Below, in pieces: positions 34,952-44,900 of a DNA stretch of 64,000 nt. A model generated the notes under the pieces. It ran no database searches. It saw only the letters and a list, made by a program, of their open reading frames with translations, and had not been told where the DNA came from. How positions within the stretch are numbered: position 1 is the stretch's first letter; each line of letters opens with the position of its first letter. The translations under genes and the position numbers were made by a program. The stretch covers positions 3,410,001-3,474,000 of the forward strand of contig OY970288.1 in NCBI GenBank assembly GCA_963716085.1. The letters run 5' to 3'. Source of the DNA: Persicitalea sp963716085 (GTDB lineage: Bacteria > Bacteroidota > Bacteroidia > Cytophagales > Spirosomataceae).

Positions 34952-36598
34952 ATGAAAACTACCACTCTTAGCCAACTCTTGCTGGCGCTGATTTTTTCGG
35001 TTACGGTAGCGTATGGACAGACCTTTGAGTCCTCCAACTTACCCATCCTGGTGATCGACACAAAGGGCGAGGCGATTCCTGATGAGCCGAAGATCGTAGC
35101 AACAATTAAAATTATCGACAACGGACAAGGCAAAAGGAATAAGCTCACCGACTCCCCCGTCTACGCCGGGAAAATTGGGATCGAGCAGCGTGGCGCGACA
35201 TCACGAACTTTTTTCCCTAAAAAACCTTACGGATTTGAATTGCGCGACAGCTCGGGTCTGAAAGATGTAAACGCGTCTATTCTGGGACTACCCGAGGAGG
35301 AAGACTGGGTCCTGAACGCCACCTACAACGACAAGACGCTAATTCGGGAAGTGCTGACGTATGACCTATATCGCAGTTTCAGTGCTTACTACGCCCCCCG
35401 TCAAAAATTCTGCGAGGTTACGATCAATGGGCAATATGAGGGCATTTACATTCTATTCGAGAAAATAAAGCGGGACAAAAACCGGGTCGATATTTCAAAA
35501 CTGGAACCCAAAGACAATGCGGGCGACGACCTGACGGGAGGCTATATCCTGAAAATTGACAAAACCGAAGGAAACCCATCAAGAAAGTGGACCTCTCCCT
35601 ACCCTTCGCCCGTTTCCCCTCAGTTTGCCATTCCCATCCAGGTCGAGTATCCCAAGCTCGACGACCTGACGGAGGCGCAATTTGGGTACATCAAAAAGTA
35701 CGTAACGGACTTCGAGAACGCCCTGAAAAGTGACAAATTTGGCGATCCGCAGGAGGGCTACGCCAAGTACATCGACGTGGACTCGTGGGTAGACTACCTG
35801 ATCATCAACGAAGTGAGCCACAATGTCGACGCCTACCGACTCAGCACCTTTTTTTATAAAAATAAAGACAGCAAAGGCGGCAAACTCACGATGGGGCCGA
35901 TTTGGGATTACAACCTCACGTACGGTAATGCCAACTACTGCCAGGGCGAAAGTTTTCGCGGTTGGACTTTCGACTTCAACCGCGTGTGTCCGGACGACAA
36001 ATTCCAAATGCCTTTCTGGTGGGATCGCCTGTTGTCTGATGTCAAGTTCGCTGATAAAGTACGCACCCGTTACCGGAGTCTGCGCAGCAGTCAACTGAAG
36101 ACCGAAATCCTCCACCGATACATCGACTCCACAGCGGCAGTGCTCACGGAAGCCCGCGTCCGTAACTTCACCCGCTGGCCTGTCATTGGGCAACGACTCT
36201 GGCCGCAGTTTTACGTGGGAGCCACCTACGAAGACGAAGTGGCTTACCTGAAAACCTACATCACCCGCCGCCTGGAATGGATGGATCAGGAAATGGCCAC
36301 GATCGGCGTCCCGGTTACGGCTACCGAACCTGCGCTTTCAGCCCTTGAATTCAAAGTTTTTCCTAATCCCGCCCCGGAAGAAGTTCAGATTTCCTTTAAT
36401 TTGGCGACTGCTTCGGTGGTTAAGATTCATACCCTTGATTTGTGGGGGCGGGTGTTGCAGGAAACTGCCTTGGGTCGGCTTGCGCCGGGAGTGCATCAGG
36501 TAAGGGAAGCGCTGTCCGGATCGCGCAAAGGAATTGAGTTTCTCAGCCTAGAGATCGACGGTAAGCGCGCGGCGGTGCGGCGGGTTTTACGGGAATAA
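34952..36598 (+). CDS. CotH kinase family protein with T9SS sorting domain
   Basis: 548 residues with a signal peptide (LALIFSVTVAYGQ). The CotH-like kinase core has RGATSRTFFPKKPYGFELRDSS, a middle YEGIYILFEKIKRDKNRVD, and MGPIWDYNLTYGNANYCQGES. The last 80 residues form a Por secretion C-terminal domain (FKVFPNPAPEEVQISFNL, then a Leu/Val-rich beta sheet), so it is exported by the type IX system to the cell surface. CotH proteins phosphorylate spore-coat or surface proteins in other groups; the substrate here is unknown. Confidence 0.88.
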   Translation: MKTTTLSQLLLALIFSVTVAYGQTFESSNLPILVIDTKGEAIPDEPKIVATIKIIDNGQGKRNKLTDSPVYAGKIGIEQRGATSRTFFPKKPYGFELRDSSGLKDVNASILGLPEEEDWVLNATYNDKTLIREVLTYDLYRSFSAYYAPRQKFCEVTINGQYEGIYILFEKIKRDKNRVDISKLEPKDNAGDDLTGGYILKIDKTEGNPSRKWTSPYPSPVSPQFAIPIQVEYPKLDDLTEAQFGYIKKYVTDFENALKSDKFGDPQEGYAKYIDVDSWVDYLIINEVSHNVDAYRLSTFFYKNKDSKGGKLTMGPIWDYNLTYGNANYCQGESFRGWTFDFNRVCPDDKFQMPFWWDRLLSDVKFADKVRTRYRSLRSSQLKTEILHRYIDSTAAVLTEARVRNFTRWPVIGQRLWPQFYVGATYEDEVAYLKTYITRRLEWMDQEMATIGVPVTATEPALSALEFKVFPNPAPEEVQISFNLATASVVKIHTLDLWGRVLQETALGRLAPGVHQVREALSGSRKGIEFLSLEIDGKRAAVRRVLRE

Positions 36599-36650
36599 AA
36601 TCTAAATTTAATTTTCTTGAAATGGTTCAACCCTAATTCAACTCAAACTC

Positions 36651-37079
36651 ATGCCCAAAATAACCCCCTTCCACGTCGCCGTACCCGTTCACGACATTGA
36701 GGCCGCTCGAAAGTTTTACCGCGAAGTATTGGGTTGCGGCGAAGGCCGTAGCGATACCTACTGGACAGATTTCGATCTTTACGGTCACCAATTTGTGATC
36801 CATTATAAACCCAAACCCGCCGAAACCGAATCGCTCCACTCTAACCCGGTGGATGGCCACGACGTACCCGTGCCGCACTACGGCGTGGTTCTGGAATGGG
36901 ACGATTGGCACACGCTGGAAGCTCGTCTGAAAAGTCACGGCGTCCAATTCATCATTGAACCTTACATCCGTTTCAAGGGTCAGCCGGGCGAGCAGGCTAC
37001 GATGTTCTTTCTCGATCCTTCGGGAAATGCGCTCGAATTCAAATCTTTTCAGGATATCAGTCAGCTCTTCGCTACTTAA
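36651..37079 (+). CDS. VOC family protein (glyoxalase/bleomycin resistance fold)
   Basis: 142 residues, single-domain VOC protein. HVAVPVHDIEAARKFYREVLGCGEGRSD provides the first metal His and the conserved beta-alpha start; FFLDPSGNALEFKSF provides the last metal Glu. The middle Y-G-V-V-L-E-W segment carries another potential ligand. Such proteins are small metal-dependent isomerases, dioxygenases or binding proteins; the substrate is unknown. Confidence 0.88.
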   Translation: MPKITPFHVAVPVHDIEAARKFYREVLGCGEGRSDTYWTDFDLYGHQFVIHYKPKPAETESLHSNPVDGHDVPVPHYGVVLEWDDWHTLEARLKSHGVQFIIEPYIRFKGQPGEQATMFFLDPSGNALEFKSFQDISQLFAT

Positions 37080-37230
37080 TCGATTTTGAATGCTAGATTG
37101 TTCGAATGATAGAATACCCCTCGACCGCTCAGGCGGCTCCGTCTCAACTCTCACCCCCTCAACTCTCAACTAAATCAACCCTCCCCTAAATAAACGTGTA
37201 TCGTCGGTAGATGCCTACCGGGGCCTGGTC

Positions 37231-38355
37231 ATGTTATTGATGATGGCCGAGGTGCTGCAATTCAGCCGCGTGGCCGAGGCTTTGCCCGAAAGCTCATTCT
37301 GGGCGTTCCTGGATTACCACCAAAGTCATGTGCCTTGGGTAGGCTGCTCGCTGCACGACCTGATCCAGCCCTCGTTCACGTTCCTGGTGGGGGTAGCCCT
37401 CCCCTATTCCATCGCCAGCCGGGCCACGCTTGGCCAAAGCCAAAGCGCGCTTTGGCTGCGTACTTTACGCCGGGCGCTGGTGCTGATTTTGCTGGGCATA
37501 TTCTTGCGTTCGATGTCCCGAAGTCAAACGAATTTCACCTTTGAAGACACGCTGACGCAGATCGGTCTGGGTTATCCTCTCTTGTACGCCCTGGGTTTTC
37601 GCGCCGAACGAACCGCTTGGATTGCCTTGGGAATAATTCTGACTGCCTATTGGGCCCTGTTTGCGTTTCATCCACTTCCAGGAGCAGATTTCGACTGGTC
37701 GCAAACGGGCACCACCGCTGATTGGGAGCACCGGCTCGAAGGTTTTGCGGCGCATTGGAACCTGAACACCAATGCCGCCTGGGCTTTCGATCAATGGTTT
37801 TTAAATTTATTTCCCCGAGAAAAACCTTTTGTCTTCAACGGCGGCGGCTACGCTACGCTGAGTTTCATCCCCACGCTGGGTACCATGATTCTAGGCCTGA
37901 TTGCCGGGCGCTGGCTCAAAAGCAGCCCATCCGCTTCCTGGCTTCTGCGCCGCCTGGTTATTGCGGCGATGGGCCTGTTCGCGCTGGCCCTGCTGCTACA
38001 CTTCACCGGAATTAATCCCATCGTGAAGCGTATATGGACGCCCGCCTGGACTTTGTTCAGTGGTGGCTGGTGTTTCGTGCTGCTGGCCGCTTTTTATTAC
38101 GTGGTGGATGTTCGCCAAACACAGCGCGCCTTTTTCCCGTTGATAGTCGTAGGCATGAACTCGATCGCAGCCTACGTATTGGCCCACACGGTAGTCGACT
38201 TCATCGACGAATCGTTCCGCACCAATATCGGCCAGCGTTACGATCTGTTATTTGATGCCCCCTACCAAACCCTCATCAGCGGTTTCGTCATCCTGGCCGT
38301 CCAATGGCTGATTTTACACTGGATGTATAGAAAAAAGCTGTTCGTCAAGATATAA
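37231..38355 (+). CDS. HGSNAT/DUF5009-type membrane acyltransferase
   Basis: 374 residues as counted from ATG 37231, with about ten membrane helices. Family-like segments: HQSHVPWVGCSLHDLIQPSFTFLVGVALPYS (active-site His/Asp region), then GIFLRSMSRSQTNFTFEDTLTQIGLGY. The conserved N-terminus VSSVDAYRGLVML is encoded just upstream in the same frame from about 37195, but no ATG/GTG/TTG precedes it before the stop at 37171. The true start is therefore unclear (perhaps ATC 37174). The family transfers acetyl groups across the membrane to sugars. Confidence 0.8.
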   Translation: MLLMMAEVLQFSRVAEALPESSFWAFLDYHQSHVPWVGCSLHDLIQPSFTFLVGVALPYSIASRATLGQSQSALWLRTLRRALVLILLGIFLRSMSRSQTNFTFEDTLTQIGLGYPLLYALGFRAERTAWIALGIILTAYWALFAFHPLPGADFDWSQTGTTADWEHRLEGFAAHWNLNTNAAWAFDQWFLNLFPREKPFVFNGGGYATLSFIPTLGTMILGLIAGRWLKSSPSASWLLRRLVIAAMGLFALALLLHFTGINPIVKRIWTPAWTLFSGGWCFVLLAAFYYVVDVRQTQRAFFPLIVVGMNSIAAYVLAHTVVDFIDESFRTNIGQRYDLLFDAPYQTLISGFVILAVQWLILHWMYRKKLFVKI

Positions 38356-38469
38356 GTAGGTGGTAGTGATCTGAATGCCAGAATTTTGCAAGTAAATTAA
38401 GCCAGACTAATTCAGCTTGATTACTTAAGTAGCTGTTAATGATTAGATCGGCATATCAAATTCTAGGCC

Positions 38470-38508
38470 TATTCTATCATTCTCTCATTCTCTCATTCAA
38501 AATTAAAC
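38470..38508. repeat. Gene-leader repeat R2-like half copy
   Basis: CTATTCTATCATTCTCTCATTCTCTCATTCAAAATTAAAC lies 3 bp before the GTG start of the second GMC gene. It lacks the GCGAAAGCAA core of the other copies. Confidence 0.45.
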
Positions 38509-38510
38509 AT

Positions 38511-40226
38511 GTGAATCTCAACCTAAAAGCCAAGCAGCAAAATACGTACGATGCCATCGTCATCGGGTCGGGAATCAGCGGGGGCTGGGCGGCCAAGGAA
38601 CTATGCGAAAAGGGAATGAAAACGCTGGTGCTGGAGCGGGGCCGCATGGTGAAGCATGTGACCGATTACCCCACGGCTATGCTCAATCCCTGGGATTTTC
38701 CGCACCACCTGCGTGATCCGCTGGCTCAGAAGGCCGAGAATCCAATCGTCAACCGCTGCTACGCCTTCGATGAAGCCACTGAACAGTTTTTTGTGAAAGA
38801 TGGTGAGCATCCCTATGTCCAGGAAAAACCCTTTGACTGGATTCGTGGCTACCAGGTGGGCGGCAAATCGCTGATTTGGGCACGACAAACCCAGCGATGG
38901 AGTAACTTTGAGTTCGACGGTCCGGCCCGCGACGGCTTCGCGGTCGACTGGCCCATACGCTACAAGGACATCGCGCCCTGGTACAGCCACGTGGAGAAGT
39001 TCGTGGGCATCAGTGGCAACCTTGATGGCATCGACAGCCTGCCCGATGGCGAATTCCTGCCCGCCTGGGAGCTTAACTGCGTAGAGAAAAGTATGCGGGA
39101 TAAAATAAAGGCCCGCTACGCCGACCGTCCCGTCATTATCGGGCGATGCGCGCATTTGACCCAACCCAAAGAGGTACATCTGGCGCAGGGTCGCGGGCAG
39201 TGCCAGGCGCGGCACCTCTGCTATCGGGGTTGCCCGTACGGCGGGTACTTCAGTTCAAACTCATCCACCCTACCCTGGGCCGAGAAAACCGGCAATCTTA
39301 CCATTCGACCCGATTCGGTGGTTTCATCCATTATCTATGATGAGGGTGCGGGCAAAGCGTCGGGTGTAAAAGTGATCGATGCGCACACGAAGGAGGAAAC
39401 GGAGTACTTCGCCAAAATTATTTTCGTGAATGCGGCGGCGCTCAATTCCAACCTGATATTGCTCAATTCCAAGTCCAATCGCTTCCCGAACGGACTGGGC
39501 AACGACAACAGTCTATTGGGCAAATACGTAGCTTTCCATAACTACCGGGGAAATATCGTGGCCTCGATGGATGGTTTCGAGGACGGTTATTACTACGGTC
39601 GCCGTCCGACGTCGGTCTTTATGCCCTCTTTCCGCAACCTTCGCGAGTCGCAGAACCTGGGTTTTCAACGCGGGTACATGGTCGCGTTCAGCGCGGCCCG
39701 CAGTGGCTGGGAGCAAGGAATGGGGCGGCAGGGCTTCGGGGCGGAATTCAAGGACAATTTGAGCAATCCCGGCGGTTGGCGCGTGTTCATGCAGATGCAA
39801 GGCGAAACCATTCCAAAAGAAAGTAACCACGTGCGGCTGAGTACTGACCTGAAAGACGATTGGGGCGTACCGCAGCTCGTCACTTCTGTCGAATACGACG
39901 AAAACGATTACCAGATGCGGGATGATTTTCTGGCCCAGGGTTCGGAGATGCTGGAGACGGCGGGTTGTAAGGATATCAACGCTTATGACACCAAACAGGC
40001 ACCCGGATTGGACATCCACGAAATGGGCGGCGTACGTATGGGACGCGATCCCAAAACCTCGCTGTTGAATGAATGGAACCAATTACATGCGGTCAAGAAC
40101 GTATTCGTGACCGACGGCGCCTGCATGACCTCGGTGGGGAACCAGAACCCCTCCATTACTTTCATGGCCTTGACCGCTCGGGCGGTGGATAGGGCGGTAG
40201 GAGAATTGAAAAAAGGAGATTTATAA
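38511..40226 (+). CDS. GMC family oxidoreductase (second copy)
   Basis: 571 residues with a GTG start at 38511. The choice follows from the paralogue at 33105 (MNINLRAKQQ against VNLNLKAKQQ); the longer frame from 38439 adds 24 unlikely residues. FAD loop VIGSGISGGWAAKELCEKG, a QVGGKSLIWARQTQRW segment, and C-terminal HEMGGVRMGRDP plus FVTDGACMTSVGNQNPSITFMALTARA. It is a sugar/alcohol dehydrogenase of the same subgroup as the first. It has no subunit 3 of its own in the window, so it may share that partner. Confidence 0.9.
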   Translation: MNLNLKAKQQNTYDAIVIGSGISGGWAAKELCEKGMKTLVLERGRMVKHVTDYPTAMLNPWDFPHHLRDPLAQKAENPIVNRCYAFDEATEQFFVKDGEHPYVQEKPFDWIRGYQVGGKSLIWARQTQRWSNFEFDGPARDGFAVDWPIRYKDIAPWYSHVEKFVGISGNLDGIDSLPDGEFLPAWELNCVEKSMRDKIKARYADRPVIIGRCAHLTQPKEVHLAQGRGQCQARHLCYRGCPYGGYFSSNSSTLPWAEKTGNLTIRPDSVVSSIIYDEGAGKASGVKVIDAHTKEETEYFAKIIFVNAAALNSNLILLNSKSNRFPNGLGNDNSLLGKYVAFHNYRGNIVASMDGFEDGYYYGRRPTSVFMPSFRNLRESQNLGFQRGYMVAFSAARSGWEQGMGRQGFGAEFKDNLSNPGGWRVFMQMQGETIPKESNHVRLSTDLKDDWGVPQLVTSVEYDENDYQMRDDFLAQGSEMLETAGCKDINAYDTKQAPGLDIHEMGGVRMGRDPKTSLLNEWNQLHAVKNVFVTDGACMTSVGNQNPSITFMALTARAVDRAVGELKKGDL

Positions 40227-40256
40227 GTATTTTTGGCCTGGATCAAACCAAATAAC

Positions 40257-41129
40257 ATGAAGCGAAACGGGTTTTGGGTAGAAAGGAAATGGGATTTTGT
40301 CTTGATAATTTTTTGCCTCACCGTTTTCTCGAGTTGTGAAAAGCTGGGGATTGAGACCAACGGCTCTCATCTGGATAGTCCTATCAAAGGCTATAACGAG
40401 AAGATGGACGTCGAATTCGGTACGGTTAAGAACCTAACGCTCGATTTGCATTTGCCCGTAACGGTGGACAGCACTCCCGCTGAGGTGGTCATCCTGCTAC
40501 ACGGCGGAGGCTGGGTGAGTGGCGACAAATCATTCCTGAAACCTACGGTCGACATTCTCAAGGAGCAGCGGAAAAATCTTGCTATCGTCAATATCAATTA
40601 CCGGGTCAGCAGTGGCAAAAACAACCTGCTTTCTCTGCAATTGACCGACTTGGGGGATGCAATTAAATTTTTGACAGATAATGCCGAGCGATACAACATA
40701 CGGAGAGACCACTACCGGCTTACTGGATTCAGCGCGGGTGGTCACATAGCCCTTACCTACGCTTATAAATCCACCGAGAATACCATCAGTACCCTAATCG
40801 CGGTCTCTGCGCCCACGGAACTTTCGCTGCGGGCGTGGCTCGACAAGACCCTTTGGACGAAAGTGGAGCTGCTGACGGGTAACGCGTACGGCGGACCAAT
40901 CGACATTTTTAAAAACGATAGCCCCTTTTACCTGGTTACCCCTCGCTCCCCTCGCACTATATTGGTCTACGGGCAGAACGATGACCTGGTTTCTCCCCGG
41001 CAGGGCCAATTGCTGGCAGACAAATTGCGGCTTCTGAAGGTTCCCTATTCCTTTTACCTCGTACCGGGAGAAACGCATGAGTTATCGGCCAAAAGAGCGG
41101 CCGAGTATATCATGGAAGCTTACCAATAG
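40257..41129 (+). CDS. Alpha/beta hydrolase lipoprotein
   Basis: 290 residues from ATG 40257. The N-terminus MKRNGFWVERK... leads to a lipobox CLTVFSSCEKLG, so it is probably a lipoprotein. Alpha/beta hydrolase marks: oxyanion HGGGWVSGDK, nucleophile elbow GFSAGGH (Ser), acid in YGQNDDLVSP, and His in PGETHELSAK. It resembles carboxylesterase/lipase-type BD-FAE enzymes acting on acetylated sugars. It starts 30 bp after the GMC gene, so it is likely co-transcribed. Confidence 0.88.
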   Translation: MKRNGFWVERKWDFVLIIFCLTVFSSCEKLGIETNGSHLDSPIKGYNEKMDVEFGTVKNLTLDLHLPVTVDSTPAEVVILLHGGGWVSGDKSFLKPTVDILKEQRKNLAIVNINYRVSSGKNNLLSLQLTDLGDAIKFLTDNAERYNIRRDHYRLTGFSAGGHIALTYAYKSTENTISTLIAVSAPTELSLRAWLDKTLWTKVELLTGNAYGGPIDIFKNDSPFYLVTPRSPRTILVYGQNDDLVSPRQGQLLADKLRLLKVPYSFYLVPGETHELSAKRAAEYIMEAYQ

Positions 41130-41136
41130 CACGAAG

Positions 41137-41436
41137 CTACTGATCCTTTTTGGGTACTTCCACATCGGTGTTGTCTTCACTGATGGTGACCACTTTCGAA
41201 AGATCGTCTTCCAAAGCAACCTCATCCGTAATGGGTTCGGGCACTTCGTCGAAGGCATGGTCTGATTGCGTGCTGTGGTTTTTGGTACCTGTCTCGAAGG
41301 TACTTTCACCCGGACGGGCATCCACTAATCCTAAATTCGTGTGGGTCTGCACCACCCGTTCTTCATCGATTAGCTGACTTTCTTCTTCGTTCTGAACGTA
41401 TTTCTTCTCCGGCTTTGCTGCTTTCTTGTCTGCCAT
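41137..41436 (-). CDS. Hypothetical acidic protein
   Basis: 99 residues, strongly acidic and probably disordered (DEERVVQTHTNLGLVDARP, EPITDEVALEDDLSK). No signal peptide or membrane segment. Next to a similar acidic gene at 41480. No family known. Confidence 0.5.
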   Translation of the reverse strand: MADKKAAKPEKKYVQNEEESQLIDEERVVQTHTNLGLVDARPGESTFETGTKNHSTQSDHAFDEVPEPITDEVALEDDLSKVVTISEDNTDVEVPKKDQ

Positions 41437-41479
41437 GATTGCTCTGGTTTTGGTTGAATAATATGCTTCCTGATGGTGA

Positions 41480-41809
41480 TTAACTTTTTTCGGCCGAGGT
41501 CTTCTGACTCTTCTCGAAACTTTCCTTTAAGTTTTCAGCTTCCTTCATCGGATCGTCCGGGCGACTGTCCATATCTTCATCGGCCAGATGCAGCGATGCC
41601 GCTTCTTTGCCCTGAGCCGGATTGGTGCTGTACCCCTCATCGGGTTCTTTCTCTTCCAGTGGCTTTTCGGGTTCGTAGGGCTGTTCGCTGGTGGCCGTCG
41701 GCAGGTAGCGATCAGGATCGTAGGTTTTAGGCTTTTTTTCCTTCCCCTCATTGACTACGTGAGCCAGCGAATTGTCCTGAGTGTCCTCAACTTTTTTTTC
41801 GTTTTCCAT
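41480..41809 (-). CDS. Hypothetical acidic protein
   Basis: 109 residues, Glu/Lys/Pro-rich and low in hydrophobic residues (YEPEKPLEEKEPDEGYSTNPAQGKEAASLH), probably disordered. No domain recognised. It precedes the gene at 41137 by 43 bp in the same direction, so they likely form one unit. Confidence 0.5.
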   Translation of the reverse strand: MENEKKVEDTQDNSLAHVVNEGKEKKPKTYDPDRYLPTATSEQPYEPEKPLEEKEPDEGYSTNPAQGKEAASLHLADEDMDSRPDDPMKEAENLKESFEKSQKTSAEKS

Positions 41810-41924
41810 TTTTGATTGATTGATGTGATTCCCTGAGGTTGGTCAGATAAAAACTGTGCCTTTCCCGGAATTGTTTTTCCAAAAATCCGGCTTCTCCCCC
41901 AACTTACACAGCCGCTCACAAAAA

Positions 41925-41948
41925 AAAGCAGGCTTCAGAGCCTGCTTT
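41925..41948 (-). terminator. Terminator of the rimP-nusA-infB operon
   Basis: AAAGCAGGCT (41925-41934) and its exact complement (41939-41948) around a TCAG loop. Read on the minus strand the stem is followed by seven T residues. It lies 50 bp after the infB stop at 41998. Confidence 0.8.
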
Positions 41949-41997
41949 CTTATTCAGAATGGAAACGAAACTTGGGAGCTGTGCCCAAAAGTAATCG

Positions 41998-44900
41998 TCA
42001 ACTGTCCTTAAGCGTCCGCTTGACCTCACGAAGCTCGAAGCTTTCGATGATGTCGCCTTCTTCGATATCATTGAAGTTCTTGATATTCAAGCCGCACTCG
42101 TAACCCGAACGCACTTCGGAGACATCGTCCTTAAAGCGTTTCAGCGAGTCGATTTCGCCCGTGTGGATTACGATACCATCGCGGATGATTCGAATCTTAT
42201 TGTTGCGTTTGACGAAACCATCCGTGACGTAACAACCGGCAATCGTGCCGATTCGGCTGATCTTGAACACCTCGCGGATTTCGATGTTGCCCGTTACGGT
42301 TTCTTCCACCGTTGGAGCCAACATGCCCGTCATGGCATCCTTGATCTCGTCGATGGCCTGGTAAATGACCGAGTAATGACGGATTTCGATCTGCTCTTGC
42401 TCAGCCATGCGCTTCGCGCTCGGCGAAGGCCGCACCTGGAAGCCGACGATGATGGCATCGGAGGCAATAGCCAGGTTGACGTCTGATTCCGAAATTTGAC
42501 CTACCGCCTTGTGGATGGTGTTGATCTGAATTTCGGACGTTGAAAGTTGCAGCAGCGAATCCGAAAGGGCTTCCACCGATCCATCCACGTCGCCTTTCAC
42601 GATCAGGTTGAGCTCTTTGAAAGAGCCGATGGCCTTGCGTCGGCCGATTTCCTCGAGCGTGATGTGCTTGCGGGAGCGGATCGTCTGCTCGCGCAGGATC
42701 TGTTCGCGCTTGGTAGCGAGTTCGCGGGCGTCGCGTTCCTGATCCATCACGTTGAACTTATCGCCCGATTGCGGTGCGCCGTTCAGTCCCAGTACCTGCA
42801 CCGGATCGGAAGGCCCGGCTAATTTGAGCTTCTTGCCCAAATAATCGGTCATGGCCTTCACGCGACCGTGGTGCGCCCCCGCCAGGATAATATCGCCGAC
42901 TTTCAGCGTACCGGCCTGCACCAGAATGGTAGTCACGTAGCCGCGTCCTTTGTCGAGCGAGGCTTCCACTACCGTACCCACGGCGCGGCGGTCGGGGTTG
43001 GCCTGCAGTTCCAGCAGTTCGGCTTCGAGCAGCACTTTCTCCAACAAATCGTCGATTCCTAACCCGGACTTTGACGAAATTTCCTGCGACTGGTACTTGC
43101 CCCCCCAGTCTTCGACCAAGTAGTTCATTTGGGAAAGTTCTTCGCGAATTTTCTCGGTATTGGCCCCGTCCTTATCGACTTTGCTGAACGCAAAAACAAT
43201 GGGAACACCCGCTACCTGCGCGTGGTTGATCGCCTCGCGCGTCTGTGGCATCACGCTGTCGTCGGCCGCAATGACGACGATGACCACGTCGGTAACTTTG
43301 GCACCCCTCGCCCGCATGGCCGTAAAGGCTTCGTGACCGGGCGTGTCCAGGAAAGTGACTTGCTTGCCAGACTTGGTCTTGACGCTGTAAGCACCAATGT
43401 GTTGGGTAATACCGCCCGCCTCGCCGCTGGCGACGTTTTCGGAGCGGATGTAGTCAAGCAACGAGGTCTTACCGTGGTCGACGTGTCCCATGATCGTAAC
43501 GATGGGGGCACGCTCCTCCATATCGGCAGGATCATCCACGATGTCCACCACCTCATTTTGGATCTCTTCTTCGGCGGAGATGAACTCCACTTCAAAGCCA
43601 AATTCATCGGCGATAAAGGTGATGGCCTCGGCGTCGATACGCTGGTTGATGGATACGAACATGCCCATGCTCAGGCATACCGAAATAACTTCCTGCACAC
43701 TGACATCCATGAGCGAAGCCAGTTCGTTGGCCGAGATATACTCGGTCACGCGCAGGATCTTGGTTTCAGCCTGATCGAAGCTGCTGTCGTCCTGATCGGC
43801 CCGATCGCGGCGGCGGCTACGGGCGGCCCGGCCGCGCTGTTGCGTGACGGTACCGCTCCCCATACGGGCCATCGTGGCCTTGATGTTGTCGGCGACTTCC
43901 TTATCGGAAACCTCCTCGCGGCGGCCCCCTCGACGGCTGGATTTCCCACGCGGGGTACTGCCTGTCGAACTGGTGCTTTTGGCGGTGGTGCTGGTGCGGG
44001 GAACGGGGGTTCCCGTAGCGGCGCCCGCCACCGGGGTTGCCTCACTGCGGTTGTCGCGAATGCGCTTGCGCTTGCGGCGGCGCTTCTTGTCCCCGTCACC
44101 TGTCGAGCCGTCTTTCTTTCTTCTTTCGGAAGGCAGTTCGATCTTACCGACCACCTTAAGACCACGCAGTTGCTTTCCTTTGGCCTCGATGACCTCAGCG
44201 CTCTCTTCTTCGTCCGATTCTTCGGGAGCGGCCTCCGTCTCAGAAGCCTTAGCCTGCACTTCCTTCGTGGTAGCCGACTTGGGTGCTACCGCTTTCGGCT
44301 TCTCGGCAGCGGTTTCAGGCGTTTTATCTTCCGTTGTTGTCTCAGCAGTCGTATCCTTGGCAACGGGTGTTTCAGCAGCGGGAGCTTCCGTGACTGGCTT
44401 TTCCACCGCTTTCGCGGCAGGTTCTGCGGGCGTTACCGCTTCGACGCTTGGTTCTTTGGGTGCCTCGGGCGCTGGTACAGCCTTTTCCTCTTTCGCTTCG
44501 GGGACCTTGGCAACTGGGGCAGGTTCTGGCGTAGCCGGTGGGGCAGCCGCAGGTTCTGGCGTAGCCGGTGGGGCAGCCGCAGGTTCTTCCTTAGCTACCG
44601 GAGCAGGCTTGGGTGCAGCTACGGGCTTTCGCCCGTCGAGGTCGATTTTGCCGACCACTTTGATGCCTGGCAGTTTGGCCTCGATGGGCATATTCTCCTC
44701 CGCCGGTTTTTCGACGGGGGCAGACTTCTCCTCTTTTTTCTCCGCCACGGGTGCAGGCGGGGTACGAAAATACAGTACTTCCCCTTCCGTGCTCTCAGCT
44801 TCCTTATTTTCCAGCTCGATTTCGGCGGTTGCGGCGGGCTTTTGCCGACCACCCGAATTTTTCAGCTTATCCGAACCGTACTCCTTTGCTAAAGAGTCGA

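Noticed and set aside
43129..44892. Long open frame (587 codons) on the strand opposite infB
   Set aside because: It is an antisense shadow of the IF-2 linker and G domain, caused by Ala/Pro-rich codons; no start context or family likeness.
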